DNA of 44,767 bases from an uncultured Ignavibacteriales bacterium (GCA_937858935.1 CALLZX010000077.1:1-44767), one strand, 5' to 3'. Numbered from the stretch's first letter, positions 1 through 9,557 are shown. The notes: generated by a model from the letters alone, not told the origin. Program-made: numbers and translations.

Positions 1-585
1 TATTTCCAGATGTTCGATTCTGTTCTATGGTACGTTCAAAAATATGTAGATGCAACTTCTTTAAACAATTTTGTTAATGGCCTACTTAGTGGTATCGGTA
101 TTAATATGAATTGGAAGTTTGATGTTGAACATGTAACGGTAATAAATGCGGGTACGATAATTTTTCTTCAATTAATTGTTTCAAACATTGTTAAACATAC
201 AAAAGCGCTGCCAACAATGATTGTGGGAATTGCAATGGGCACTATCGGGATGGCAATTCTTGCAATCGACACAAGCATCTGGGTGTTTATGCTTGGTATT
301 ACAATTTTTTCAATTGGTGAAATGACGGCACATCCAAAGTTTATAAGTTATGTTGGATTGATTGCGCCTGAAGATAAGAAAGCACTTTATCTTGGATATT
401 CGTTTTTATACGGTGTGTTAGGAAGTTTTGTTGGTGGAATACTTGGTGCAAATCTTTATGTTCACTTTGTTGATAAACTAAATCAACCTAGTACACTCTG
501 GATTATTTTCAGTTTAATTGGTGTGGTTACAATTATTGGTTTATTACTTTATAATAAATTTGTAAGCCCAAGAAAAGCCGTTTAG
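1..585 (+). CDS. POT/PTR2-type MFS transporter, C-terminal part (5' end outside window)
   Basis: This is the C-terminal ~194 residues of an inner-membrane transporter. The reading frame is open to the first base (Y-F-Q precede the first ATG at 10), so the gene is cut by the window edge and the ATG at 10 is internal. About four to five hydrophobic helices are visible. The segment around IAPEDKKALYLGYSF matches the corresponding part of the complete POT-family protein at 21822-23171 (APKGEEGLYLGFSH), so the two are paralogues. Such proteins normally move di- or tripeptides or related solutes with protons, but the N-terminal ExxER signature is outside the window and the substrate is unknown. A strong terminator follows directly. 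Confidence 0.8.
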   Translation, partial: YFQMFDSVLWYVQKYVDATSLNNFVNGLLSGIGINMNWKFDVEHVTVINAGTIIFLQLIVSNIVKHTKALPTMIVGIAMGTIGMAILAIDTSIWVFMLGITIFSIGEMTAHPKFISYVGLIAPEDKKALYLGYSFLYGVLGSFVGGILGANLYVHFVDKLNQPSTLWIIFSLIGVVTIIGLLLYNKFVSPRKAV

Positions 586-594
586 TTTTACTAC

Positions 595-630
595 TTATTA
601 AAGGGACTCTTGATTGAGTCCCTTTAATAA
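595..630 (+). terminator. Intrinsic terminator after the POT transporter gene
   Basis: A perfect 15-bp inverted repeat (595-609 with 616-630) encloses a 6-nt loop, with GGGACTC/GAGTCCC at its core and AT pairs at its base. The AT base of the stem supplies the U-rich end in either direction. It lies 10 nt after the stop codon at 585. Confidence 0.85.
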
Positions 631-751
631 CCATTCATCAGGCAATTCAAATTATTTTCATCATTTCATTTCTTTACAAAATAAAAAGGATTAGTTTTAA
701 ACGGTGCTTAAGTAAAAACATGAATCTCAACCTTGTTTAATCGAGGAATTA

Positions 752-3208
752 ATGATTGAGACGAGCGCTAAATTAAAATTCATCCTTTTTGCCGATGCTA
801 TACTACTTCTTCTGTGCATTGCAGGATTGATCAGCATTGATGAAAAAGCAAAACTTCCTTTTGAGCTGACTACACAGGATTCTCTTCTCTCTATTACAAT
901 TCAGGATTCAAATCCTTACGGATTATCTACCGGCGATAAACTTATTTCTGTTGATGGCTTTAAAGTCAACTTAGTTGAAAAAACCGAGTTTATTACTGAC
1001 ACAAAAAACATAGGGGAAAGTATTTCAATTGGTGTTCTTACAAAATCAGGGCAAATAAATTTACGCGTTGTTCTTACAAATTATTACAGTGCTTTTTATC
1101 TGATTAGCACAGCCGTTATTGCTTTATTGTTTTTTGTTATCGCTGTATTTGTTTTACTTAAAAAATCTGAAATGAAGGCTGCTCATGTTTTTCATTGGGC
1201 AAGCATTTGCATGGCAATAATGATGTGTATGACCTGGTCTAATCTTAATACATTATCATTTCTCTCCACATATTTTTTCAGGATTATACTGCTTATTTCA
1301 TATGTTGCAACACCTGCATTTTTTGTTCATTTCACTTTGGTATTTCCTAGAGATAATACATTAAAATGGAAAAATCTTCTCAGACTAAATTATTCTGTGG
1401 CGGTTATCTTGGCATTAATAAACAGTTACTTATTTATTTATTCATTATCAGCTAATAGTGACAAAGCAATAGATAATTATTTAACCGCATTTAACATTTT
1501 AAGAATATACTTAATCGTTAGTGTAATACTTTCTATCTTTTTTTCCAGCACTGCATTTCTAAAAGAAAAAGGGAAAGTGGAACGACAGCAATTAAAATGG
1601 CTTTTATTTGGTTTTATTATTGGTCCATTAAGTTTTGTGATCCTATGGGTTTTACCGATTCTTTTTAATGGAAAAGCATTAATCCCTGAAGAAATGATAA
1701 TGATATTATTGTGTGCCATACCGATAACATTTGCTATTGCAATTATCAAATATCATATGCTGGATATAGATGAAGTCTTGAATAGAAGTATTGTTTATGG
1801 AATTGTAATATCATTACTCTTACTCATTTATTCAGTTGCTATCGGAACTTTTGTTACTTCCTTTCATGTGTCAGATCAATCTATTGTATCTGCTTTAGCT
1901 GCTGTCATATTAGCTCTTGTGTTTCAGCCACTAAAGACTAAGGTTCAGAAATTTGTTGATAAGAAATTCTTTAGAATTCAATATAATTTCAGAAAAGAGC
2001 TAAACAGGTTTAATTCCCAAATTAAAAACTACAATGAAATCAATTCACTTAGCCTTTATTTAATAAAAGAAATAAGTGCTCTAATTCCTGTAGAAAAAAT
2101 TGCTTTCAGTGAGTTAGATACTCAAACAGGTAAACTTTTTATTCGAGCTCAAAATAATTTTGATCAGATCGCAAATAAAAGTCTTAGAATAAAACCAGAA
2201 ACTCTGGAAAGAAAATGGTTTCAGGTTGCTGCTGTTAAAAATAAAGTTGAAGGCGAAGCAAACATTTCAACTATTTTCCAAAACACTTTGGTGCGTTGGA
2301 AAATAAATCTTGTGGTACCTATTAAATCTGTAAATGATGAACTATTCGGATTTATAATACTGGGAAATAAAAAGTCGGGTGCAAGATTTACTACCGAAGA
2401 TGTGGATCTGTTAAAAGACATAGGGATAAATGTCGGATCAACCATTGAAAGGATACTACTTCAGGAACAGCTTATCCGCGAAAAACTAACTGCGGAAAAA
2501 CTGGAAGAACTTAATAAGCAGAAATCAATGTTTGTCTCAACAGTTTCACACGATTTAAAAACTCCTTTAACTTCTATAAAAATCTTTGCCGAAATGCTTC
2601 TTGAAAATGAAAAAAGCCTGTCTGACAAATCAAAAAATCATCTTGAGATCATTGAAGGTGAGACCGACCGGTTAACACGCTTGATAAACAACGTACTCGA
2701 TTTTTCTAAAATTGAAAAAGGGATTAAGGATTATTCTTATCGGGAAGTGCATTTTAATAAAATTGTTAAAAATGTAATCGAGCGAATGAAGTATACTTTA
2801 AAGATGAAAGGATTTAATCTAAAAACCAGATTTGATGATTTTAATGATTTAATTTTGGGCGATGCGGATGCAATTACCGAGGCGATTGAAAATGTTATTT
2901 CAAATGCTATTAGATTCTCAATCGATAATAAAGAAATAATAGTTGCAACATACTTCAAAGATGATTTTGCTTGTGTTGATGTAAGGGATAATGGCATAGG
3001 AATAAATCAGTCTGATATCGAAAAAATATTCGATCCCTTTTTCAGGTCGGATGATGCCAGATCAAAGAAAATAGAAGGAACCGGGTTGGGATTACCAATA
3101 GTTAAACATATTATAGAAGAGCACAAAGGTATTATAACAATTAATAGTTCACCAGAGCATGGAAGTACTTTTACTCTGTGTTTTCCTTTATTGTCTAACA
3201 ATAAATGA
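752..3208 (+). CDS. Membrane sensor histidine kinase with PDZ-like, multi-TM and GAF regions
   Basis: An 818-residue sensor kinase. After one N-terminal membrane helix (about 8-28) comes an exported ~70-residue stretch with a PDZ-like GDKLISVDG motif. About seven to eight further membrane helices run to about residue 390. A GAF-like domain (about 425-565) and a short coiled coil precede the catalytic core. The H-box has the phospho-acceptor H600 in VSHDLKTP, the N-box has N714 and N718, G1 is D746-NGIG, and G2 is GTGLG at 776-780, so all ATP-binding motifs are intact. The start at 752 has GAGG at 743-746. The cognate regulator begins 7 nt after the stop. The signal is unknown; a PDZ-like domain would suit sensing of peptides or envelope proteins, but this is inference. 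Confidence 0.9.
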   Translation: MIETSAKLKFILFADAILLLLCIAGLISIDEKAKLPFELTTQDSLLSITIQDSNPYGLSTGDKLISVDGFKVNLVEKTEFITDTKNIGESISIGVLTKSGQINLRVVLTNYYSAFYLISTAVIALLFFVIAVFVLLKKSEMKAAHVFHWASICMAIMMCMTWSNLNTLSFLSTYFFRIILLISYVATPAFFVHFTLVFPRDNTLKWKNLLRLNYSVAVILALINSYLFIYSLSANSDKAIDNYLTAFNILRIYLIVSVILSIFFSSTAFLKEKGKVERQQLKWLLFGFIIGPLSFVILWVLPILFNGKALIPEEMIMILLCAIPITFAIAIIKYHMLDIDEVLNRSIVYGIVISLLLLIYSVAIGTFVTSFHVSDQSIVSALAAVILALVFQPLKTKVQKFVDKKFFRIQYNFRKELNRFNSQIKNYNEINSLSLYLIKEISALIPVEKIAFSELDTQTGKLFIRAQNNFDQIANKSLRIKPETLERKWFQVAAVKNKVEGEANISTIFQNTLVRWKINLVVPIKSVNDELFGFIILGNKKSGARFTTEDVDLLKDIGINVGSTIERILLQEQLIREKLTAEKLEELNKQKSMFVSTVSHDLKTPLTSIKIFAEMLLENEKSLSDKSKNHLEIIEGETDRLTRLINNVLDFSKIEKGIKDYSYREVHFNKIVKNVIERMKYTLKMKGFNLKTRFDDFNDLILGDADAITEAIENVISNAIRFSIDNKEIIVATYFKDDFACVDVRDNGIGINQSDIEKIFDPFFRSDDARSKKIEGTGLGLPIVKHIIEEHKGIITINSSPEHGSTFTLCFPLLSNNK

Positions 3209-3215
3209 GGTTACA

Positions 3216-3896
3216 ATGAAAAGAATTTTAATCATTGAAGATGATCCGGCAATAAGAACTGGACTTAAAGAAGCTTTTACAACTGAAGGATATACAATAT
3301 CAGAGGCAGAAACCGGAACTAAAGGATTTGAACTTGCAATTCATAATAATTTTGATTTAATAGTTTTGGATTTAATTCTGCCTGGCAAAGATGGAATTGA
3401 GATTTGTAAAGATCTAAGAAGTGGCGGAGTAAAAACTCCAGTTATTATGGTTACCAGCAGAAAGGAGGAAATAGATAAAATACTTGGTCTAGAAATCGGG
3501 GCAGATGATTATGTAACAAAACCGTTTAGCATTCGTGAACTTCTGGCAAGGGTAAAGGCTTTGATACGAAGAAGCACATATGAACCAGGTGACATTGAGG
3601 AAGTTGCTTTTGCTGATTTGAAAATCAACTTTAAAAAACAGGAAATGCTTAAAGGTAAAAATACGGTAAGACTTTCTGCAACAGAATATAGGATCCTCCA
3701 TTATTTTATAGATCATGAAAGTGAAGTAATTTCTCGCGATAAATTTCTTGATGAGGTTTGGGGTTATGATTCTTATCCTACAACGCGCACAGTTGATAAT
3801 TATATACTCTCATTAAGAAAAAAAATTGAAGATGATCCTGCAAATCCAAAACATCTTGTAACTGTTCATAAGGTGGGATACAAATTTGTAAAATAA
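3216..3896 (+). CDS. OmpR/PhoB-family response regulator
   Basis: A 226-residue DNA-binding response regulator. The receiver domain (1-120) has the acidic pair D9-D10, phospho-acceptor D52, conserved T80 and K102 in YVTKPF. A winged-helix output domain follows (about 130-226) with the typical RTVDNYILSLRKKI recognition region. I chose the ATG at 3216 because GAGG at 3207-3210 precedes it and the protein then starts with the standard MKRILIIEDD. A longer in-frame start at 3159 lies inside the kinase gene and adds 19 residues with no counterpart in the family. It forms a two-gene operon with the kinase. Its targets are unknown; the downstream mannosidase locus is a possible one by position only. 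Confidence 0.93.
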   Translation: MKRILIIEDDPAIRTGLKEAFTTEGYTISEAETGTKGFELAIHNNFDLIVLDLILPGKDGIEICKDLRSGGVKTPVIMVTSRKEEIDKILGLEIGADDYVTKPFSIRELLARVKALIRRSTYEPGDIEEVAFADLKINFKKQEMLKGKNTVRLSATEYRILHYFIDHESEVISRDKFLDEVWGYDSYPTTRTVDNYILSLRKKIEDDPANPKHLVTVHKVGYKFVK

Positions 3897-4059
3897 GGAG
3901 TTCATGTGTTTTAATTTAGTTACTTATAAACCCATATGGTAAGCTGAATCTATTTAAGTATGGAGTAATTTTCCATTTTGGAATTCCTTTTCTTAAAATT
4001 GAATTACAGTAAAAAAAATTTATTAACTATTTTAGCATAACCAAATACAGAGAGTTTAG

Positions 4060-5493
4060 ATGCCCTCCAGAAGAAATTTTATAAAAACAAGCAGCCTTGC
4101 AATTGCAGGATTATCACTTTCAAATCTTTCTTTTACAAAATCATTCGCACCAAAATCTTTTATTTCTAATCGGCCGCCTATCTCTGAAAGAAAATTTATT
4201 AGCGAAGCAGTTGAAGCTAAGATTGCCGAGATGAAAAAGACAATAAAAGATGAAGAACTTGCTTGGCTATTTGAAAATTGTTTTCCCAATACACTCGATA
4301 CAACGGTTAATTATAAAATAATTAGCGGTAAACCAGATACATTCGTTATAACAGGTGATATTAATGCAATGTGGCTTCGCGATTCATCTGCACAGGTTTG
4401 GCCTTATTTAGATTTTATAAACGAAGACAAAAAATTAAAAGATTTGGTCGCTGGAGTTATAAATCGGCAGACTAAGTGTATTCTCATTGATCCTTATGCA
4501 AATGCTTTTAATGATGGGCCAGGTGAAAGCCAATGGAAAAATGATATTACAGAAATGAAACCTGAACTTCACGAACGTAAATGGGAAGTTGATTCATTGT
4601 GTTATCCAATTCGTCTTGCTTATGGCTATTGGAAAACTACAAAAGATGTTTCGGTATTTGATGATGATTGGAAGTCTGCAATGAAGCTTGTTCTTAAAAC
4701 ATTTAAAGAACAGCAGCGCAAGGACGGAAAGAGTCCTTATAGATTTATGCGAGAAACTGCCTGGGCAACAGATAGTCTGCCTCTTGGCGGATATGGAAAT
4801 CCAATAAATCCAGTTGGCTTGATTGTTTCGTCATTCCGTCCAAGTGATGATGCTACAACATTTTCATTTTTGGTTCCATCAAATCACTTTGCCGTTGTTT
4901 CATTAAAACAGCTATCAGAAATGCTTACAGAAGTTTTAAAAGATACATCATTTGCTTCGGAGTGTGTTAATCTTGCAGATGAGGTTCAAGAAGCATTAGA
5001 TAAATATGCCCAAGCAGAACATCTTAACTTTGGGAAAATTTATCCTTATGAAGTTGACGGATTTGGAAACAAACTTTTTATGGATGATGCAAATGTTCCA
5101 AGTTTATTATCACTTCCATATCTTAATGCAGTCTCTTCAGAAAACGTACTTTATAAGAACACCAGAAAATTTTTATTCAGTAAAAACAATCCATATTATT
5201 TTGAAGGCAAAGCCGGCAATGGAATCGGTGGGCCGCACGCGGGACTTGGTAAGATCTGGCATTTATCTGTAATAATGCGTGGCTTAACAAGTCAGTATGA
5301 AGATGAAATTGTTGATTGCATAAAACTTCTTAAGTCATCACATGCAAATACTGGATTTATGCACGAATCATTTGATAAAGATGATGCAACAAAATTCACT
5401 CGAAGCTGGTTTGCCTGGGCAAATACATTATTTGGTGAATTTATTTTAAAGGTTCAAAAAGAACATCCACATCTATTACAAAAACAATTTTAA
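4060..5493 (+). CDS. GH125 exo-alpha-1,6-mannosidase, Tat-exported
   Basis: A 477-residue glycoside hydrolase of family GH125 (formerly DUF1237). These are inverting enzymes that release terminal non-reducing alpha-1,6-linked mannose from N-glycan cores or mannan. The N-terminus SRRNFIK followed by a hydrophobic stretch is a clear twin-arginine signal, implying export of a folded protein. Family blocks include TGDINAMWLRDSSAQ, NAFNDGPGESQW and the C-terminal FTRSWFAWANTLFGEF. Likely catalytic residues by family comparison are D263/D264 in FRPSDDA (acid) and E436 in MHESF (base); this is inferred from motifs, not alignment. The start has GAGAG just upstream. Only 5 nt separate it from the GH92-GH47 gene, so the two are almost certainly co-transcribed. 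Confidence 0.9.
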   Translation: MPSRRNFIKTSSLAIAGLSLSNLSFTKSFAPKSFISNRPPISERKFISEAVEAKIAEMKKTIKDEELAWLFENCFPNTLDTTVNYKIISGKPDTFVITGDINAMWLRDSSAQVWPYLDFINEDKKLKDLVAGVINRQTKCILIDPYANAFNDGPGESQWKNDITEMKPELHERKWEVDSLCYPIRLAYGYWKTTKDVSVFDDDWKSAMKLVLKTFKEQQRKDGKSPYRFMRETAWATDSLPLGGYGNPINPVGLIVSSFRPSDDATTFSFLVPSNHFAVVSLKQLSEMLTEVLKDTSFASECVNLADEVQEALDKYAQAEHLNFGKIYPYEVDGFGNKLFMDDANVPSLLSLPYLNAVSSENVLYKNTRKFLFSKNNPYYFEGKAGNGIGGPHAGLGKIWHLSVIMRGLTSQYEDEIVDCIKLLKSSHANTGFMHESFDKDDATKFTRSWFAWANTLFGEFILKVQKEHPHLLQKQF

Positions 5494-5498
5494 ATTTT

Positions 5499-8400
5499 AT
5501 GAAACTACTGCAACTTGCTTTTATTGTTCTGCTTTTAATAACTCACAATATCTTCGCACAGGATTACACACAATTCGTTGACCTATTTATTGGAACTGAT
5601 TATCACGGGCATACTTATCCAGGAGCAACGGTTCCGTTTGGAATGGTACAACTTAGTCCTGATAATGGTAGAAACGGTTGGGATTGGAGTTCCGGATATC
5701 ATTACTCTGATAGTATTATCGTTGGTTTTTCTCATACACACTTAAGCGGAACTGGAATTGGTGATTTGTGCGATATTCAATTTATGCCAGCAACTTTTCT
5801 AAATAATATTTCTGATGAAGAAATTATTAAACAGAAATTCATTTCTAAGTTCGATCACCAAAATGAAAAAGCAAGCGTGGGATATTATACTGTTTTATTA
5901 ACAGATTACAATATTACTTCAGAATTAACTGCTGCTCTTCGTTCGGGATTACAAAAGCACATTTTTAACAAAGATGGAAAAGAATTTGTTCAGCTTGATT
6001 TAGGATATTCTAAAAATTGGGACGATCCAACGGAAACTTTTATCAAGATTATGGATGATCATACAATTTGCGGTTACAGATATTCAACTGGTTGGGCAAA
6101 AGATCAGCGAGTTTATTTTTATACGCTGTTTTCAAAACCAATTACAAAATCTTTTTTAATTCAAGATAGTGCATATATTAAAACTCTTAATGAAGTAATT
6201 GGAAAAACAACAAGAGCAATATTTCAATTTGATCTAAAAACAAATTCAGAATTGCTAATTAAAACAGGGATATCATCTGTTAGTATTGAAAATGCAAAAC
6301 TAAATCTTGAAAACGATATTGAAGACTGGGATTTTAATAAACTAAAAAACGCTGCAACTTTTCAATGGAACAAAGAATTAAGTAAGATCGAAGTAAAATC
6401 TTCAAATGAAGATTATCTTAAAACATTTTACACCGCCTTTTACAGATCAATGCTTGCACCAATAGTTTTTTCTGATGTAAATGGAGAATACAAAGGGGCT
6501 GATGATAAAATTCATAAAGCTAAGGACTACACCAAGTACAGTATTTTTTCTTTGTGGGATACATTTCGTGCTGAGCATCCTTTGTTTACCGTTGTTCAAC
6601 CTGAACGTGTAAATGATATGATAAGCTCAATGCTATCTCATTATAATGAGTATGGTTTGCTTCCTGTCTGGGAACTTCTTGGAAATGAAACAGGAACTAT
6701 GATTGGTTATCACTCTATTCCTGTAATTACTGATGCAATTTTAAAAGACTTTAAGGATTTTGATATTAATCTTGCTTACGATGCAATGAAGAAATCTGCA
6801 ATGCAAGATCATTTAGGATTAAACTCGTATAAATCACTCGGCTATGTTGCAGATGATAAAGAAGTTGAATCAGTTTCAAAAACTCTTGAGTATGCTTACG
6901 ATGATTGGTGTATTGCTCAGGTTGCAAAATATCTCGGTAAAGAGGAAGATTATAAATACTTTTCAAATCGTGCTGAGTATTACAGAAATCTATTTGACCC
7001 ATCAACAAACTTTATGCGTGCTAAATTAAGCGATGGCAAATGGAAAACTCCATTTAATCCAAGATCATCTGAACATAGGAATAACGAATACACTGAAGGA
7101 AATGCCTGGCAATATTTATGGTCTGTTCCACAAGATGTTGAAGGTTTGATAAATCTATTTGGAAGCGAAGAAAAGTTTACTGAAAAACTCGATTCACTTT
7201 TTATAATTGATTCAAAACTTGAAGGCGAAAATCCAAGTTCTGATATTTCTGGAATGATTGGACAATATGCACAAGGTAATGAGCCGAGTCAGCATATATC
7301 GTATTTATATAATTTTGTTGGGCAATCCTGGAAAACCCAGAAACGTGTTAATCAAATTTTAAAAACACTTTATAATGATTCCCCTTCCGGACTTTGCGGA
7401 AACGAAGATTGCGGACAAATGTCTTCGTGGTATATTTTTAGTGCTTTAGGATTTTACCCTTTCAATCCTGCTGATCAAAACTATGTTATAGGTTCGCCTT
7501 TGTTTGATGAGGCAACAATAAATCTTTCTGATGGTAAGAAATTTCTAATCAAAGCAAATAATCTTTCAGATAAAAATATTTACATAAATTCTACAAAGCT
7601 TAACGGAAAAGAATTAACAAAAAGTTTTATCACTCATAAAGAGATTATTAATGGCGGTTTACTTGAATTTGAAATGAGTGATAAGCCAAATAAAGAACTT
7701 TGGAATTCTTCGATTTCATTTCCTCCTTCAATGACTGAAATAAAACCAAATGACGAGATCAATAAAAATGAATACGCAGAAAAAGTAAAACAAGAATTTC
7801 TGCACGCCTGGAATGCTTACAAAAAATATGCTTGGGGACAAGATCAATTAAAACCTTTAAGCAAAACCTTTCGTAATTGGTATAATGAAAGTTTATTGAT
7901 GACTCCTGTTGACGCATTTGATACTATGGTTTTGATGGGGCTAAAAGAAGAAGCAGCCGAGACAAAAGAATTGATATTTAAAGATCTTTTATTTGATAAA
8001 AATATTTCTGTTCAAAATTTTGAAATTACAATTCGTTTGCTTGGTGGATTGATCTCAGCTTATCAACTTGATGGAGATAAAAGATTTTTGGATTTAGCTG
8101 AAGACCTTGGAAACAGATTGCTCCCTGTTTTTAATTCTAAGACAGGAATGCCCTACCGATATGTTAACTTACAAAACGGTGAACTTCGTGACAGCATAAA
8201 CAATCCTGCAGAGATTGGAACACTAATGTTAGAGTTTGGAATGCTAAGCAAGCTGACTGGAAATCCAGTTTATTATGATAAAGCAAAACATGCAATTACA
8301 GAACTATATAATCACAGATCTAAAATTGGTTTAGTTGGAACACAAATAAATGTTGAAACGGGTAAATGGACAAATAATGATTCACATATAAGCGGAATGA

Positions 8401-9047
8401 TCGATTCCTATTATGAATATCTTATTAAGGCTTATTTATTATTTGATGATGAAGATTTTAAAGCAATGTACGATGAAAGTATAACAGCTGTAAATAGATT
8501 TCTGTTGGACTCAACCATTACTGGGGTTTGGTATGCGCACGCTGACATGAATACCGGAGAAAAAACACAAAGTGTATTTGGCGCGCTCGATGCATTTATG
8601 CCTGGGATGCTTGCTCTTGGTGATGATCTTAAGACTGCAGAAAAAATTCAGGAAAGTTGTTATAAAATGTGGACTCACTTTGGAGTTGAGCCGGAAGAAA
8701 TGAATTACAAAACATTTGAAATAACTGCACCTTATTATATTTTGCGACCAGAAAATATTGAATCAGCATTTTATCTTTATCGTAAAACAAAAAACCCAAA
8801 ATATTTACTAATGGGCAAAACATTTTTTGACAGTATAGAAAAATATTGTAAGCTCGATGAAGGTTATGCTTCTTTGAAAAATATTATGAGTAAAGAGAAA
8901 ATGGATTCAATGGAAAGTTTTTATCTTGCAGAAACGCTTAAGTATCTTTATTTGATATTTGCACCGGAAGAAGCTCTTGATTTACAAAAATTTGTATTTA
9001 ATACCGAAGCACATCCATTTAAAAAATTGAGCAATCAAAATGACTAA
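5499..9047 (+). CDS. Two-domain alpha-mannosidase: GH92 fused to GH47
   Basis: An 1182-residue exported protein with a Sec signal ending at about residue 20 (NIFAQ). Residues about 22-735 form a complete GH92 calcium-dependent exo-alpha-mannosidase. It has FIGTDYHGHTYPGATVPFGM, E533 in EGNAWQYLW (likely acid) and GNEDCGQMSSWY at about 634-645 (likely base region). From about 758 to the end is a GH47 class I alpha-1,2-mannosidase, a family best known from the eukaryotic ER/Golgi and rare in bacteria. It shows FLHAWNAYKKYAWG, E842 in FEITIR, D969 in MIDSYYEYL, E1085 in RPENIES and the calcium-binding T1169 in TEAHPF. Both modules are near full length with intact motifs, and the frame is continuous across the ~20-residue linker. 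It probably trims alpha-1,2/1,3-mannose before GH125 acts. No T9SS tail is present. Confidence 0.93.
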   Translation: MKLLQLAFIVLLLITHNIFAQDYTQFVDLFIGTDYHGHTYPGATVPFGMVQLSPDNGRNGWDWSSGYHYSDSIIVGFSHTHLSGTGIGDLCDIQFMPATFLNNISDEEIIKQKFISKFDHQNEKASVGYYTVLLTDYNITSELTAALRSGLQKHIFNKDGKEFVQLDLGYSKNWDDPTETFIKIMDDHTICGYRYSTGWAKDQRVYFYTLFSKPITKSFLIQDSAYIKTLNEVIGKTTRAIFQFDLKTNSELLIKTGISSVSIENAKLNLENDIEDWDFNKLKNAATFQWNKELSKIEVKSSNEDYLKTFYTAFYRSMLAPIVFSDVNGEYKGADDKIHKAKDYTKYSIFSLWDTFRAEHPLFTVVQPERVNDMISSMLSHYNEYGLLPVWELLGNETGTMIGYHSIPVITDAILKDFKDFDINLAYDAMKKSAMQDHLGLNSYKSLGYVADDKEVESVSKTLEYAYDDWCIAQVAKYLGKEEDYKYFSNRAEYYRNLFDPSTNFMRAKLSDGKWKTPFNPRSSEHRNNEYTEGNAWQYLWSVPQDVEGLINLFGSEEKFTEKLDSLFIIDSKLEGENPSSDISGMIGQYAQGNEPSQHISYLYNFVGQSWKTQKRVNQILKTLYNDSPSGLCGNEDCGQMSSWYIFSALGFYPFNPADQNYVIGSPLFDEATINLSDGKKFLIKANNLSDKNIYINSTKLNGKELTKSFITHKEIINGGLLEFEMSDKPNKELWNSSISFPPSMTEIKPNDEINKNEYAEKVKQEFLHAWNAYKKYAWGQDQLKPLSKTFRNWYNESLLMTPVDAFDTMVLMGLKEEAAETKELIFKDLLFDKNISVQNFEITIRLLGGLISAYQLDGDKRFLDLAEDLGNRLLPVFNSKTGMPYRYVNLQNGELRDSINNPAEIGTLMLEFGMLSKLTGNPVYYDKAKHAITELYNHRSKIGLVGTQINVETGKWTNNDSHISGMIDSYYEYLIKAYLLFDDEDFKAMYDESITAVNRFLLDSTITGVWYAHADMNTGEKTQSVFGALDAFMPGMLALGDDLKTAEKIQESCYKMWTHFGVEPEEMNYKTFEITAPYYILRPENIESAFYLYRKTKNPKYLLMGKTFFDSIEKYCKLDEGYASLKNIMSKEKMDSMESFYLAETLKYLYLIFAPEEALDLQKFVFNTEAHPFKKLSNQND

Positions 9048-9447
9048 TGATTCCTGGAATTGGCAGCCTGGAAAGGTTAACATTCAAAATCGTTATTTTG
9101 AGTTAAAGTACGGTTTCGATCCCATCCCCGTGACACGAATTGGAATAGGGTCAAATCGGAATTTTATAGTGGAGTTTCTACTAAATGTAAATGATGATGT
9201 AGATAAATTAAAAGAAATATTTAGTGAAGCGCTATGGGAAATTGAACTTTACTTAATAAACAACAGTGAACCCGATCCGATTGAATATATGATTAACCAC
9301 ACAAAGAAATGTGCTAACATGTATTCTAAAATTCACTGGAGATATTATCCTCTAGGTTCAATACGGCCAATCTTTTTAGGAAAAGTAAATTCCATCCCCG
9401 AATCATTGGACTCATTCAAGAAACTATTTTCAAAATTAATAGACTAG
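9040..9447 (+). CDS. Small orphan protein overlapping the mannosidase gene
   Basis: A 135-residue protein I do not recognise. The ATG lies inside the end of the GH92-GH47 gene (8-nt overlap, different frame), which suggests translational coupling and functional linkage to the mannosidase locus. There is no signal peptide and no membrane segment, so it is probably cytoplasmic. It is rich in aromatic and charged residues (WNWQPG near the start, HWRYYPLG near residue 100). No Shine-Dalgarno is visible. It is the last gene of the probable mannosidase operon. Confidence 0.65.
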   Translation: MTNDSWNWQPGKVNIQNRYFELKYGFDPIPVTRIGIGSNRNFIVEFLLNVNDDVDKLKEIFSEALWEIELYLINNSEPDPIEYMINHTKKCANMYSKIHWRYYPLGSIRPIFLGKVNSIPESLDSFKKLFSKLID

Positions 9448-9497
9448 TTATCTTTGAATGCATATTCTTCAATTAATTAGTTGTTGAACTAATACTT

Positions 9498-9515
9498 TTT
9501 ACATTTCTATGACAA
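9498..9515 (+). promoter_or_regulatory. Pho-box-like direct repeat upstream of the Omp85-type gene
   Basis: TTTACAT-TTCT-ATGACAA is two 7-bp half-sites with a 4-bp spacer, giving the 11-bp period of PhoB/PhoP sites. It lies 42 nt before the ATG at 9558. The TACATTTCTATGACAAC core is repeated almost exactly upstream of the nucleotidase gene at 10811. Regulator identity is inferred. Confidence 0.5.
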
Positions 9516-9557
9516 CTGGATAATTGTCCTGATTTAATTTTTTATTCAAAGACTTGG

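Noticed and set aside
3159-3215. Upstream start for the response regulator inside the kinase gene
   Set aside because: The added residues have no family counterpart, while the ATG at 3216 has a good ribosome binding site and the standard N-terminus.
6766-7029. Short ORFs in other frames inside the GH92-GH47 gene
   Set aside because: They are shadows of a strongly supported coding frame and show no features of their own.
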